Shown: positions 15,827-25,345, numbered from the stretch's first letter. The stretch: DNA of 64,000 nt from Gemmatimonadota bacterium (GCA_018673255.1 JABHDC010000053.1:1-64000); one strand, 5' to 3'. The notes: generated from the letters alone by a model not told the origin. Numbers and translations are program-made.

Positions 15827-16978
15827 ATGGAATTTCCGCGCCAAGTTGGTTTCTGTGCCCTGATCCTCTTCGTCTGTGGTTGTCCGGGCGATGACTCAGA
15901 CTCGTCGCAGCCCAACCATGTCACCAATGCACCGGACGAACTTCAGACGCAGTGGCAGATCCAACCGTCGCTCAAGTATGACGCATTGTGCTTCGTCAAC
16001 ACGCTGACCGGTGATCCATTCTACCTGCAATACTACTCGCAGGAGTTCGCCTATTTCGAACCCAAACTTGATTCGGTGACGACGGCCGCGCTGGCCAACC
16101 TCAAGCGACAGCTGAAGGACGAACAAGGTCTGATTCTGTCCGCGTCTCTCGCACTGCTATTCTCCGCCACCGACGGTGAGACGCTCTCTGATCTGATCAC
16201 CACCGTGGAGGATAGTGGCGATCTGCAGGAGGGATTCATGACCAGTCCCTACTACAGTGACGGTGCGTGGACAATCTATGAGATGGTGCGACCAGACTTG
16301 TTGACGATCTTCCAGTTCTTGCATGCCGCAGGTTTCTCCGAATACTGGACCGACCAGGTCGAGCCACGTGTCCTTCGCCGAATTGATGAGCTTGGCCCCG
16401 ACATACGGCAGTTCGACGTCGTCGCCGAGGTCGAACGCGGTCTGGGTCAGCCCCTGGCGTCGGATACCATCACCGTCTTCATGCTCTACTTCTCACAGCC
16501 TCACGGGATCAAGATCACGGGCACGAGATTCCTTACCGATATCGCCTGGGATGCTTCGAATTTGTTGCACACCGCGGTCCACGAGATGATGCATCCCCCG
16601 TACTCGTATTCATCAGATGAGGAGCTTCGCGCCGCATTGGAGACACTGCAGCAGGACCCATTCTTGATGGACAAGGTCGAGCACCATGATCCCGCCTACG
16701 GCTACAATTCATTTGAAGGATATGTCGAGGAGAATGTCGTCCGCGCGTTGTCCCACCTGCTCACTGAGAGATTGCGTGGCGACATCGATCACTCTCACTA
16801 CGGCATGAAGCAAGCCGATGGCGGCATGCACGTGTTGATGGCTGCCCTGTACAGTCTCATGTTGGACGAAGACTACAACAGCAAGGGCGAACTCGTCCGC
16901 GACTTCCTGATCAGGGTCATCGAGGCGGGCGCGCTGGACCCGGGGCAGATCGAGGCTCGCTACAACGCCCTCGAGTAG
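15827..16978 (+). CDS. Lipoprotein with HExxH zinc-protease motif
   Basis: The ATG at 15827 gives 383 aa with a short lipoprotein signal ending in FVCGC (Cys17 or Cys19 lipidated). GGAG and AGGTG lie just upstream. Near residue 252 the segment AVHEMMHPPY provides an HExxH motif, and a downstream EGYVEENVV (about 298-306) offers a Glu third zinc ligand, as in gluzincins. The protein is probably anchored to a membrane and faces the periplasm or outside. No known peptidase family was recognised overall, so peptidase activity is inferred from the motif only. It is followed after 77 nt by an anchored hypothetical gene on the same strand. Confidence 0.75.
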   Translation: MEFPRQVGFCALILFVCGCPGDDSDSSQPNHVTNAPDELQTQWQIQPSLKYDALCFVNTLTGDPFYLQYYSQEFAYFEPKLDSVTTAALANLKRQLKDEQGLILSASLALLFSATDGETLSDLITTVEDSGDLQEGFMTSPYYSDGAWTIYEMVRPDLLTIFQFLHAAGFSEYWTDQVEPRVLRRIDELGPDIRQFDVVAEVERGLGQPLASDTITVFMLYFSQPHGIKITGTRFLTDIAWDASNLLHTAVHEMMHPPYSYSSDEELRAALETLQQDPFLMDKVEHHDPAYGYNSFEGYVEENVVRALSHLLTERLRGDIDHSHYGMKQADGGMHVLMAALYSLMLDEDYNSKGELVRDFLIRVIEAGALDPGQIEARYNALE

Positions 16979-17055
16979 ATTTCTGCTTCTCCAGTACTCG
17001 ACACGCCATTTACCCGAGGCTGGCAACCCTCGAGATCGATCGGAGCCCAAGTCGC

Positions 17056-17847
17056 ATGAAGCGAATCAAGGTGTTGATTTTTGTCGTGATCTGGGCCATC
17101 GGCTGGGTGTTGGCGAAGTCCATCGTCGGCGACTCACCCGAACCAGAGGGACAGCCACAGACCGAAGAGACGCATTCACAGGCACCAGAGTCACCCAGGG
17201 CTCACCTGGAGACTGCGGCAGGTGAGCTGTATCCCCTCGGCTTCTCGAGATCGGGTGCCTTTGCCTACCTGAGACAGTATGACATCGGTGGGCCGTGCGG
17301 GTTCTGCCCCCGGTACGATCTGGTGATTCTTTCCACCGTCACAGACGAAATCCTCTACCGCCAGAGCTTCGACGCACTCACCGAGGCGGACTCGGGAGAG
17401 GCAGCGCTGAGTATCGATGATTTCTGGCACCTGGAGCGTGAGACGTTGCAGGGACAATTGACCTCTCATGAGATCGCCACGGACAGTCCCGTGACATTTG
17501 GTCCTCTGCCCTTTGCCGCCGACGGTCGAACGTATCAGATCAAAGTCCACGCCGACACGACCACGTTGGCGTGGTCACCCTATGAGGCGCCAATATCTCT
17601 GGACGTGGAAGCGATTGTCTCCGTGAGGATCGAGGCCACCGCGTCCAACATGGGCCGCAAACTCATCCACCGATGGAACAGGCCGCCAGACGGAAGAATC
17701 GTGACAGGCCTGTCGCTGGTAGCCTCTGTCCGATCTCCCTTCGAGCCGCGGGCGGCTATCATTCTCGAGCGCCAATACAAAGGCGCGGAGGAAGAGGCAT
17801 TCGAGGTCTACGTCGTCGGCATGCACCTGACGCGCGGCTTCAAGTGA
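17056..17847 (+). CDS. Hypothetical protein with N-terminal membrane anchor
   Basis: This 263-aa protein starts with KRIKVLIFVVIWAIGWVLA, a membrane anchor or uncleaved signal, then an acidic Pro/Glu linker to about residue 50. The remainder is a beta-rich extracytoplasmic domain. It includes a PCGFCPRYD element with a CxxC pair that could form a disulfide. I do not recognise the family. The gene follows the HExxH lipoprotein on the same strand and converges on the 17879 gene with a 31-nt gap in which I see no clear terminator. Confidence 0.7.
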   Translation: MKRIKVLIFVVIWAIGWVLAKSIVGDSPEPEGQPQTEETHSQAPESPRAHLETAAGELYPLGFSRSGAFAYLRQYDIGGPCGFCPRYDLVILSTVTDEILYRQSFDALTEADSGEAALSIDDFWHLERETLQGQLTSHEIATDSPVTFGPLPFAADGRTYQIKVHADTTTLAWSPYEAPISLDVEAIVSVRIEATASNMGRKLIHRWNRPPDGRIVTGLSLVASVRSPFEPRAAIILERQYKGAEEEAFEVYVVGMHLTRGFK

Positions 17848-17878
17848 TCATCAAGGCTTCTGACCGAACGGGGCCGGC

Positions 17879-19855
17879 TCAGTAGCTATAGAGGATCTCA
17901 TCGGTGATGAACTCGGAGATCGCTGTATCCTCAAATTTCGTCCCCGGATACACGGACAGAATTTCGAACGCCAGTTCATCGCCATTCACAATCAGGGGCA
18001 GGTGGGACTTATCCTCACCATCCTGCTTGATCCGCATGAAGTCTCTCAGGGTGAAAGACTGGATTCCCCGATAGTCCTGGAGGTCGATCAGACAGAGATT
18101 TCGGCCGTTCAGCGTGACCCTCAATCTCCTGACACGGGAATTCTGCGACCAGATGGTCTGGCTCTTGTAGTAGCCATTGGCCACGAAACACCGCCCTGAG
18201 AAGGGATCCTCGTTTTCATTCTCCAGAATGACCGGATCCTCCCAGATTGTGAACGCGAACCGGCTGCCGATTCCCTGCCCGGCGTCTCCCTCAACCCAGG
18301 CGGTCAGGGGGTCGTAGTCACAGATGTTCTCAATCGGGTATCCCGGTCCGCCTGGCGGCGACAACGCACTTGATGCACGGGGGTGGCCAATTCGCTGATA
18401 CCCCTCGTACCAGGGCATCTCTCCCTCCTCATTGTGAAGAGAGAAGTAGGGCTCGATCTGTGCCGCGATCACGGGCAGCCCCTCGGCAATCTCCATCTCG
18501 CGCAGAGGGTCTGCCAGCGGATCGGCATCATTGCTCTGATACGCGCTGCCGGTCCAGCCGAACACCGCCCGCTTTGGCGTGGCAGATGAATCTGACAGGA
18601 TTCTCTCCCCGTCCTCATCCAGTTCCCACGTGCGCTCGAAGGTGAGCGTCTTGACCAGATCGTAGTGTCCGGCCCTCTTGTTGGCGGTGATGCTCAACAC
18701 CGCGGCAGCCTCGATTTCAGTATGCTCGCGCGAGCCATCCTCTCGCCACGCTCCGGCCATGAGCATGTTGCTCTCCACGACGGTGGACAGAACGCGACGC
18801 AGATCGCCCTGCTCCAGCGTGAACAGATCCAGCGTAGTGAAGGAGCCACCGCCACCGGCCAGGGGAATGCGCGTGATGGAGCCGAGGCCGAAGGCGTATT
18901 GATCTTCCGCGATCCGGATGGGTGTGAGATCGAAGTGGCTGAACTCACCGTCGTCGCGCAGATGGATACGAGTCCTGGCAATCAGTTCGCGGACGCCCGA
19001 GTATTCCTGAGCGCGGAAGAGCCCTACCCACACACGACGAAATGGTTCTTCCTCGCGGTCGTGCTGCACCTCGAGGATGACCGCGAACGTATCGTCGAGA
19101 TGCTTCCACTGTCTCACACCCAGACCGCAGATCTTCTCTTCGGGCGCGAACTCCTCCGGATGAAGGGCCTGGACCAGCCCTTCTCTGCTCAGAAACGGCG
19201 CTACACCCGACCCCCTTCGCGTATCCGTATCGCTCCAGCCACATCCGCCTGGATCGCGATCCTGCACGGGGTGTTCTGCCTCGGCAACCGCGGCCCCTTC
19301 GATCGTGCCGTCGCTGCCAATGAGGTATGTCGTGGACGAGACGGCTTCGTCGACGTTGACCTGGACGTCCCCCTCAGAATGGTAGGCCACTGTACGGGTT
19401 GTGATCTTGACGGACAGGTCCTGGTCGATCAAGGCATGGGTCTGGCTCGACTGCTCCCCACTGTCCCAGTCACCCGTCAGATCGAGTTCGCCCACCCTCC
19501 TGCCTTCTGGCGAGAACGTGTGCAGATGGAGCAGCAGACCGCCGCTTTCCTGTTGGATTGTGGCGAAGATGAGTCCGATGCCATTCTGCAGAGACAGGCG
19601 CCCGAAATAGTAGACCTCGTGTCGGTCCTGAAGCGAAGGAGCATACTGCCTGAGATGCTCAACGGAGACAGGGCGCGACAACTGCAGGTGTTCGTCGCCC
19701 CCATCAACTGCCGTCGAGTAGGGCAATTTGACCTCGGGGAATTCGGCGCAGAAGCTGGCAAAGAGATTCATGTCTCCGTCATCCGTGCCGTCGGCGCAGG
19801 CGGACGGGGCCAGGAAACAGACGAACAGGAGTAGAGACAGGATCATGGTTCGCAA
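17879..19855 (-). CDS. Secreted protein with C-terminal NADase-type glycan-binding domain
   Basis: This 658-aa protein has a signal peptide (MRTMILSLLLFVCFLAPSAC) with a possible lipidation Cys at its end. The middle is beta-rich and unassigned. The C-terminal 170 residues or so match the NADase-type glycan-binding fold: ASSALSPPGG, IENICDYDPLTAWVEG, then ANGYYKSQTIW and NSRVRRLRVTLNG. That galactose-binding-like domain is found in many secreted bacterial proteins of unknown function. The gene begins 8 nt after the AIM24 gene, so the two are very likely one transcript. No catalytic motif was seen. Confidence 0.8.
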   Translation of the reverse strand: MRTMILSLLLFVCFLAPSACADGTDDGDMNLFASFCAEFPEVKLPYSTAVDGGDEHLQLSRPVSVEHLRQYAPSLQDRHEVYYFGRLSLQNGIGLIFATIQQESGGLLLHLHTFSPEGRRVGELDLTGDWDSGEQSSQTHALIDQDLSVKITTRTVAYHSEGDVQVNVDEAVSSTTYLIGSDGTIEGAAVAEAEHPVQDRDPGGCGWSDTDTRRGSGVAPFLSREGLVQALHPEEFAPEEKICGLGVRQWKHLDDTFAVILEVQHDREEEPFRRVWVGLFRAQEYSGVRELIARTRIHLRDDGEFSHFDLTPIRIAEDQYAFGLGSITRIPLAGGGGSFTTLDLFTLEQGDLRRVLSTVVESNMLMAGAWREDGSREHTEIEAAAVLSITANKRAGHYDLVKTLTFERTWELDEDGERILSDSSATPKRAVFGWTGSAYQSNDADPLADPLREMEIAEGLPVIAAQIEPYFSLHNEEGEMPWYEGYQRIGHPRASSALSPPGGPGYPIENICDYDPLTAWVEGDAGQGIGSRFAFTIWEDPVILENENEDPFSGRCFVANGYYKSQTIWSQNSRVRRLRVTLNGRNLCLIDLQDYRGIQSFTLRDFMRIKQDGEDKSHLPLIVNGDELAFEILSVYPGTKFEDTAISEFITDEILYSY

Positions 19856-19863
19856 GCGGTCCC

Positions 19864-20547
19864 CTAATCGGACTTGCTGGCGATGGCAGACAGGATCGGC
19901 GAATTGATCGAGTTGACGATGTTCATGTGGACGCTCGGGACGGGTGCCAGCAGGACCTTGCCCGTGCCCTTGATCACATTGACCAGGCCCTCACCAGAAA
20001 GACCCGACTTGATCAGACCCTTGGTCGCCTTCTCCACAGAGAAATCCAGATGTCCCTGTCGGGCAACGGCGAAGGGACCGTCGACGGTCAGCGTATCGTT
20101 CTCCAGTTCGATCTCGTGAATAGGTCCCTGCGCCTGGATGACGACGGTCCCAGTGCCTTCTACCTGAGTCTGGAAAAAGCCTTCGCCGCTGAAGAACCCG
20201 GAGAGGGCTTTGTTGGTGTATGAACCGACTTCGACACTCTCGTCAGAGCAGACATACCCGCCGGAGTCGATGATCCACGGATCCCCATCGAGTTCGAGAA
20301 TATGGTACATGCCGAAGATCGGCGGTCCGAAGAAGATCGTACCCGTGCCGGTATAGGTCGGCTTAAACACCGATTCGCTGCTGACGATGGACTTGAGGAA
20401 TCCCTTTCCGCTTGGGGTCTCTACCTGCAGCTCGATGTCTCCCTGCATGTAATGCAGGGCCCCCGCCTCGGCCCTGACGGTCTCATTCGCGATGGTGGCC
20501 TTGATCATCTTCAGGCCCTGGTCTTCGACGACCTCAAACTGTGCCAT
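19864..20547 (-). CDS. AIM24 family protein
   Basis: This 227-aa protein is a member of the AIM24/TRAP-like beta family. Seen are the N-terminal MIKATIANETVRAEAGALHY, the repeated GEGFFQTQVEGTGTVVIQAQ strands and the GLVNVIKGTGKVLLAPV segment near the end. Bacterial members are cytoplasmic and lack a known activity; the mitochondrial namesake affects inner-membrane organisation. It is the first gene of a pair with the secreted 17879 gene. A sigma-70-like promoter lies 96 nt upstream. Length is normal. Confidence 0.9.
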   Translation of the reverse strand: MAQFEVVEDQGLKMIKATIANETVRAEAGALHYMQGDIELQVETPSGKGFLKSIVSSESVFKPTYTGTGTIFFGPPIFGMYHILELDGDPWIIDSGGYVCSDESVEVGSYTNKALSGFFSGEGFFQTQVEGTGTVVIQAQGPIHEIELENDTLTVDGPFAVARQGHLDFSVEKATKGLIKSGLSGEGLVNVIKGTGKVLLAPVPSVHMNIVNSINSPILSAIASKSD

Positions 20548-20642
20548 GGTCCTACTCTCCGGTTCGTTCAGGAAGACGACGGGCTCACTCTGTGACTGCG
20601 CCCGAGGTTATATAAGGACATTCGCCTCTTTTTATTCGCTGG

Positions 20643-20671
20643 ATCTTATCGTTCTGGGTGGATACGGTCAA
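20643..20671 (-). promoter_or_regulatory. Sigma-70-like promoter for the AIM24 gene
   Basis: On the minus strand TTGACC and TAAGAT are separated by exactly 17 nt. The -35 matches consensus at five of six positions and the -10 at four of six. Transcription would start near 20636 and leave a leader of about 90 nt before the ATG at 20547. The leader contains an AT-rich TATATAA that could serve as a second -10. Confidence 0.45.
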
Positions 20672-20748
20672 CCGGCTCAACATGAGATCGCAGCCGTGCG
20701 TCGGGACAAGCCGGACAGGGGCACCTATCCATGGCACACAAGACTCGC

Positions 20749-21945
20749 TCAGGGTCCGATGCCGAAGTCTGGATCGACGTCCGGTTTGGGGCCGCGCTGA
20801 AAGACGGAGGCAGCAGTGGCACGATAGGCAATGCCGAGATGTGGTGTCTCCACCACGCGTCCGTGAGGGATGGTATTCCCGTGCCGATAGGTAGAGTCGA
20901 AAGCAGCGGCGAGCATGCCCGTCGCCAGCAGCACCCGCTCCACCGGCCAGGAAGATCGGCCAGAGAGCATCATTTCTTCGGTGTGGTACACCAGACCGCT
21001 GACGTGCGCATAGGGACGCGCCTGGACCTCGAAGGCAGTCGTCACCGGACCGTCGCTGCCGTGCACCCGGGCCGCAAAAGCAGCTGACTTGATGTATCCA
21101 TTCAGCAGATAGCAGGCTGCCCGCAGACCAGATCGATACTCGATGATGAAGAGGATCGGAGCCGGTGTCTGCTCGCGCAGATCCCCCTCGGCTTCGGGAC
21201 AACGGGCGATGGCAGCCGTTAGCAGTTGCGATGCCCAGTCGTGGTCGTCGGTCCATGTCCAGACGACGTCACCCTCGATGCATTGCACCGTCGAGACACC
21301 CGTCTCACCGCCCTGACGCCGTTCGACCATGCACTGCAGTGCTTCGAGAGTGTGGATACCGTAGCGCTCCTTTTCGCCATGGTTGACGACCACCGCATGG
21401 GTGACCGGTGTCTCCAATTCCAGTTCCAGTTCAGGCTTGCGCCAGGCCACGGGCAGCGACGAACCGGCCATCAGCGGAAACCCCATCGAGATCGACATGT
21501 CGTACATCCAGCGAGCCTCGTCCCAGTCGTGGGACAGGTGCTTGTCGCAGAACACGGGCACACAACGGCCGCTCTTGCGGAAGACGTCCACCACCTGCCG
21601 GTAGAAGTGATAGCGGGGATAGATCTCCTGGCCCTTGATGTTGAAGGGATACACCCCGTGTTCGCCGATGATGACGACGCCATCCACGGCCAGATCCTCT
21701 CCCCCCATCTGCAGGGCCGCCTCGATCGAGGCGTGGATGGGGATGTTGTGTTTGGCAGCGATCTCCCGACTCATGTCGTTCTCGGGAAACTGATCCACAT
21801 ACATCGACACGATCTTGACGCGGGGGTGCTGCCGCTCCCCCTGGTAGTAATACCCCTCCAGTAGGCGTCCCACGATCACTTCCGCGTGGGACATGCGCCA
21901 GAAGGAAGTGATGATCGCGGCAATCCTTTTCGGCGCCTCTGCCAT
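20749..21945 (-). CDS. Conserved hypothetical protein, Rossmann-like N-terminus
   Basis: I start at ATG 21945 (398 aa), which has GAGGG 6 nt upstream and leaves an 18-nt gap after the nitrilase gene; the longer frame overlaps that gene. The N-terminal part (RIAAIITSFWRMSHAEVIVG) resembles the nucleotide-binding half of Gfo/Idh/MocA proteins. It is followed by a conserved-looking VDGVVIIGEHGVYPFN and a VFCDKHLSHDWDEARWMYD segment. The C-terminal part is mixed alpha-beta. I recall no assigned activity for proteins of this type. Its place after a nitrilase and a sulfatase suggests a catabolic role, but that is inference. Confidence 0.7.
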   Translation of the reverse strand: MAEAPKRIAAIITSFWRMSHAEVIVGRLLEGYYYQGERQHPRVKIVSMYVDQFPENDMSREIAAKHNIPIHASIEAALQMGGEDLAVDGVVIIGEHGVYPFNIKGQEIYPRYHFYRQVVDVFRKSGRCVPVFCDKHLSHDWDEARWMYDMSISMGFPLMAGSSLPVAWRKPELELELETPVTHAVVVNHGEKERYGIHTLEALQCMVERRQGGETGVSTVQCIEGDVVWTWTDDHDWASQLLTAAIARCPEAEGDLREQTPAPILFIIEYRSGLRAACYLLNGYIKSAAFAARVHGSDGPVTTAFEVQARPYAHVSGLVYHTEEMMLSGRSSWPVERVLLATGMLAAAFDSTYRHGNTIPHGRVVETPHLGIAYRATAASVFQRGPKPDVDPDFGIGP

Positions 21946-21962
21946 GGAACCCTCGGTCAATG

Positions 21963-22790
21963 TCATCGCTCTGACTGCCACCGATTGTACAGGGTCGGTC
22001 GTCGGAAATGTCGGAAGAACGTTTCCGGCACACGCCGCGCTTCCTGCAGGTCTGCAGACGCCAGATCCGCGACGACCATTTCCTCCTGATCTCCATGTGC
22101 TGCCTGGGCAATGACCTGGCCTCGGGCATCGCAGACAAAGGAAACCCCCGTGAACACGCGTCCTGCACCGTTGTCACCGACCTGATTGCAGACAGCGACA
22201 TACACGGTGTTGTCGTAGGCTCTGGCCGGCATGTAACGCAACCACCTGGCCAGCTTCGCCTCATGCGATTCTCCACCGGATGCATGGGGCAGGAACAGAA
22301 CCTCCGCGCCGCGTTCGGCCAGTTCCGTACTCACTTCGGGGAAGTGCGAGTCGTAGCAGATTTCAATGCCAAAGCGCACCTTCGGATGATCGAATACGGG
22401 CAGATCACCGCCCTGGCACCATGTTCCATTTTCGGTGGTCGGTACATGCGTTTTCCGGTAGTGACCCTGCACGCCATCGGGGCCGAAGACGATCTGTGTG
22501 TTGAAAACGATGCCACTCACATCCCTCTCCAGCAGACCCGCCAGGAAGGTAAGACCCGTCTGTTTCCCAAGGTCACAGAGCACCCGGACGGATGGTCCAT
22601 CGAGGTCTTCGGCTGCAGGATGATCGTTGTCGCCAGCGTTGTAGCCATTGATGCACAACTCTGGCAAACACAGGATGTCCACGTCCTCGTCGCACGCCTG
22701 TCCCACGAGTCGTCTGATCCTACCAAGGTTGGTGGCCGTGTCGCCGACAACGCTGGTCATCTGCGCCACGGCGATGCGCACGTCTAGCAT
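21963..22790 (-). CDS. Carbon-nitrogen hydrolase (nitrilase superfamily)
   Basis: This 275-aa enzyme shows the full catalytic triad: Glu44 (CLPELCINGY), Lys113 (HYRKTHVP) and Cys145 (GIEICYDSHFPE). The family hydrolyses amides, N-carbamoyl compounds or, rarely, nitriles in the cytoplasm. The closest feel is the N-carbamoylputrescine amidase or omega-amidase branch, but substrate cannot be fixed here. It is separated from the sulfatase gene by 107 nt and followed 18 nt later by the 398-aa hypothetical. Length is standard. Confidence 0.93.
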   Translation of the reverse strand: MLDVRIAVAQMTSVVGDTATNLGRIRRLVGQACDEDVDILCLPELCINGYNAGDNDHPAAEDLDGPSVRVLCDLGKQTGLTFLAGLLERDVSGIVFNTQIVFGPDGVQGHYRKTHVPTTENGTWCQGGDLPVFDHPKVRFGIEICYDSHFPEVSTELAERGAEVLFLPHASGGESHEAKLARWLRYMPARAYDNTVYVAVCNQVGDNGAGRVFTGVSFVCDARGQVIAQAAHGDQEEMVVADLASADLQEARRVPETFFRHFRRPTLYNRWQSER

Positions 22791-22897
22791 GGGCGCTCCT
22801 GGGGATGGATGGTTGCCAACTCTCGACTGAATGTAGCTCAGAACGTCTTCGGGCGGCCCAGCCAGCCAGAGTCAGCCGACCCTCTCCCTCCACAATC

Positions 22898-24391
22898 TCA
22901 GGCGAAGGAGACCCGCGGCGCCTGCGTGCATTCCTGGGTCATGCGCCGTTGCAGGAACTGCTGCAGCAGATCCGCCCTCACCGACTGCATCGCCGGTTCG
23001 TTCCACAGATTCGTGTACTGATCCGGGTCAGTGGTCAGATCGTAGAGTTCACCCTCTTCGGTGTGTTCGTAGAGGATGAGCTTGTGATCAGCTGTGATGA
23101 AGGTCTGTTGGCAGATGGATGCCGTGGCCCGGCATTCGATGACCGTGTTCTGCTGGACATGATCGGCCGCACCACGCAGCAACGGTGTCAGATCCACACC
23201 TTGCATATCGAGGGCCGGTTCAGCGCCGGCCAGTTGCAGAATCGTGGCGGGAAGATCCACAAGATTGGCCAGGGCCTGGGTCGTACCGATCGCCGCAATG
23301 CCGGCACCCCACACCAACAGGGGCACGCGCTGCGAATCGTCATAGGGTGCCAGCCCCTTGGCCCAGAATCCGTGGTGGCCGTGCATCTCGCCGTGATCGG
23401 AGGTGTAGACGATGACGGTGTTGTCCGCCTGGCCCGTCGCCTCCAGGGCTTTAAGCAATCGGCCGACGCCGTGGTCGAGAAACCCCACCATGCCCACCGT
23501 CGCCTGCATCGCCGCGGCCGCCTGCTCATCCCAGGCGGGATTGTGAAACAGGGATGGCACACCGACACCGTCATTCACCCAACCCCAGTCACCGCGGGTG
23601 GCGTGCGCGTAGAAGGCCGGCTTGTCGTCGAACTCTCCAGGTCGGGCACCCTCCTGCAATTGCAGACGTTGGGTGTCGACACGAGAGAACCAGGGCTCCG
23701 GGCATCGCATCGGCTCGTGTGGGTCCTGGTAGTTGGCCATGCAGAACCACGGCGTGCCCGATTCGGCGCGGGTGTGGATGTAGGCTTCCGTCAGGCCCGT
23801 CACCCATTCGGTATCGTGGTATTCGGCCGGGATCTCCCACGCACCACAGTGCCAGTGGTCGTAGGCCTCAGCGAGTTTGGGAAACCACGACGCGTAGTCG
23901 ACGCCGGCTCGTTCCAGAAAGGCCCGGTAGTGCATATCCGGCACGGCATTGACCGTGTGGCCACGGCAGGCCTGGATCTGCTCGAATCCCAGATAGGGAC
24001 CATTGAAGGTGTGGAACAGTTCGGGAGCGGGATCGAGTTGCCCGGTCACGTGTGACGGTTCGTCCTCACGCCGGACGAAGTGAGTCTTCCCATACAGGGC
24101 CGTCGTGTAACCCTGCGTCGCCAGCCGATCGGCCAGTGTCGGCCGCGGAAATGGGTCGGCGGTGACACCGATCGACCAGGCGCCGTGGCGGGAGGGATAC
24201 TGTCCGGTCAGCAACGATACGCGAGCCGGCGTGCAGATCGGCGATGGCGTATAGGCGCGATCGAAGTGCACACCCTCCGTGGCCAACCGATCAAAGGCCG
24301 GTGTGGGGATCGCATCCATGCCCTTCACGCCCAGGTGATCGGCGCGCTGCTGATCGCTGGTAATCAGCAGAATGTTGGGTCGCTCATTCAT
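22898..24391 (-). CDS. Sulfatase (formylglycine-dependent)
   Basis: The start is ATG 24391, giving 497 aa and the usual N-terminus RPNILLITSDQQRADHLG; longer frames add only spurious sequence. The active-site motif is CTPAR at residues 53-57, where the Cys becomes formylglycine, so a maturase must exist elsewhere. Metal-binding Asp residues follow at the TSDQQ position and in the later VYTSDHGEMHGHHG segment. There is no signal peptide, so it is probably cytoplasmic or exported by another route. The ATG overlaps the stop of the upstream propeller gene by ATGA, implying translational coupling and a shared pathway, perhaps use of a sulfated glycan. Confidence 0.93.
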   Translation of the reverse strand: MNERPNILLITSDQQRADHLGVKGMDAIPTPAFDRLATEGVHFDRAYTPSPICTPARVSLLTGQYPSRHGAWSIGVTADPFPRPTLADRLATQGYTTALYGKTHFVRREDEPSHVTGQLDPAPELFHTFNGPYLGFEQIQACRGHTVNAVPDMHYRAFLERAGVDYASWFPKLAEAYDHWHCGAWEIPAEYHDTEWVTGLTEAYIHTRAESGTPWFCMANYQDPHEPMRCPEPWFSRVDTQRLQLQEGARPGEFDDKPAFYAHATRGDWGWVNDGVGVPSLFHNPAWDEQAAAAMQATVGMVGFLDHGVGRLLKALEATGQADNTVIVYTSDHGEMHGHHGFWAKGLAPYDDSQRVPLLVWGAGIAAIGTTQALANLVDLPATILQLAGAEPALDMQGVDLTPLLRGAADHVQQNTVIECRATASICQQTFITADHKLILYEHTEEGELYDLTTDPDQYTNLWNEPAMQSVRADLLQQFLQRRMTQECTQAPRVSFA

Positions 24392-25305
24392 AGTAGATGC
24401 AGTCGGGCAATGCCCAGATTGATCTCTCCCGCGCCGGAGTAGAGCAGATACAACTTGCCCTCTTTCTCGAAGATCGCCGGATCTCGCAACTGGTGCACCG
24501 GCACCTTCGATGCACCCCAGCGGGACATCTGAGATGGCAGACAGGCACCCTCCCAGGCGCATTCAGGTGCCAGCACGACTTCAGGTGGTGTTGCCGTCCA
24601 CTGTTGCCACGGGATCGACAGATCGATTCGGGACACGAGAATCTGTTCCGGCCTATCCTCGGCGCGTGAATAGAACAGGTGGAGCGTATCCCCCTCGCGC
24701 CAGGCCGCTGCGTGTCGGCCTCGGGGCGTGACGGTTGGGCCCTCGTCAAAGGGTTGGAGACCATCCGGTGAGCGCGAGAGAATGCCACCCACATTGGTAT
24801 CCTTCGTGAAACAGAACCAGGCATTCTGCCACGGGAAAGCCCGGCAGTAGAACCACCCCAGATCCTCAGAGCGAACCTGCCAGTGCAGTCCATCCATCGA
24901 CAGGGCGACGAAGGTCCGTTGCCCCTGTTCAGGCACGGGCATGTGGAAATACATCCGCCACTGACCGGTCGCGATATCGATGTGCACATCCGGACTGGCA
25001 ATGTGACGCACACCCGGTCCATCGTCCATGTGCAGAACACCCGGTTCGGGCAGCACCGTCCACGGGCCGGTGAGTTCGTCGGCCCAGGCCATGCGGATGT
25101 AGTGACCGCCATGGTGGGCAAAGTAGAGGTAGTATCGACCGAGGCGGCCCGGTGTAGTCTCGGGAACACGCACCAGCGAGGGTCCATTGATGTTGGCGCC
25201 CCGCTCCGCTTCAAGACCGGGCAATGCGCTGTGGATGATCGGCCCGTCAAGGAGGCGATCAGCACGAAAGCGCGTTGAAGTTGGCAGTTGGCTCGCGATG
25301 CTCAT
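24388..25305 (-). CDS. Glycosidase-like five-bladed beta-propeller protein (GH43/GH32-like)
   Basis: I choose ATG 25305 (305 aa); longer frames run into rlmKL and look non-coding, though the ribosome site here is weak. The sequence alternates short beta motifs with acidic turns, such as RYYLYFAHHGGHYIRMA, SPDVHIDIATGQWRMYF and REGDTLHLFYSRAEDR. That pattern fits GH43-type five-bladed propellers acting on polysaccharides. The expected three catalytic acids cannot be assigned with certainty. There is no signal peptide. It sits 41 nt after rlmKL and overlaps the sulfatase gene by 4 nt, so the two proteins probably act on the same substrate. Confidence 0.75.
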   Translation of the reverse strand: MSIASQLPTSTRFRADRLLDGPIIHSALPGLEAERGANINGPSLVRVPETTPGRLGRYYLYFAHHGGHYIRMAWADELTGPWTVLPEPGVLHMDDGPGVRHIASPDVHIDIATGQWRMYFHMPVPEQGQRTFVALSMDGLHWQVRSEDLGWFYCRAFPWQNAWFCFTKDTNVGGILSRSPDGLQPFDEGPTVTPRGRHAAAWREGDTLHLFYSRAEDRPEQILVSRIDLSIPWQQWTATPPEVVLAPECAWEGACLPSQMSRWGASKVPVHQLRDPAIFEKEGKLYLLYSGAGEINLGIARLHLL

Positions 25306-25345
25306 TCGCCATGGCTCGTCGATGGAGGCTCCGCGAATCCAGTTC

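Noticed and set aside
20610..20640. GAGG...CCTC followed by TTTTT as a plus-strand terminator
   Set aside because: No plus-strand gene ends here and the stem is only 4 bp with a long loop; the region fits the AIM24 leader better.
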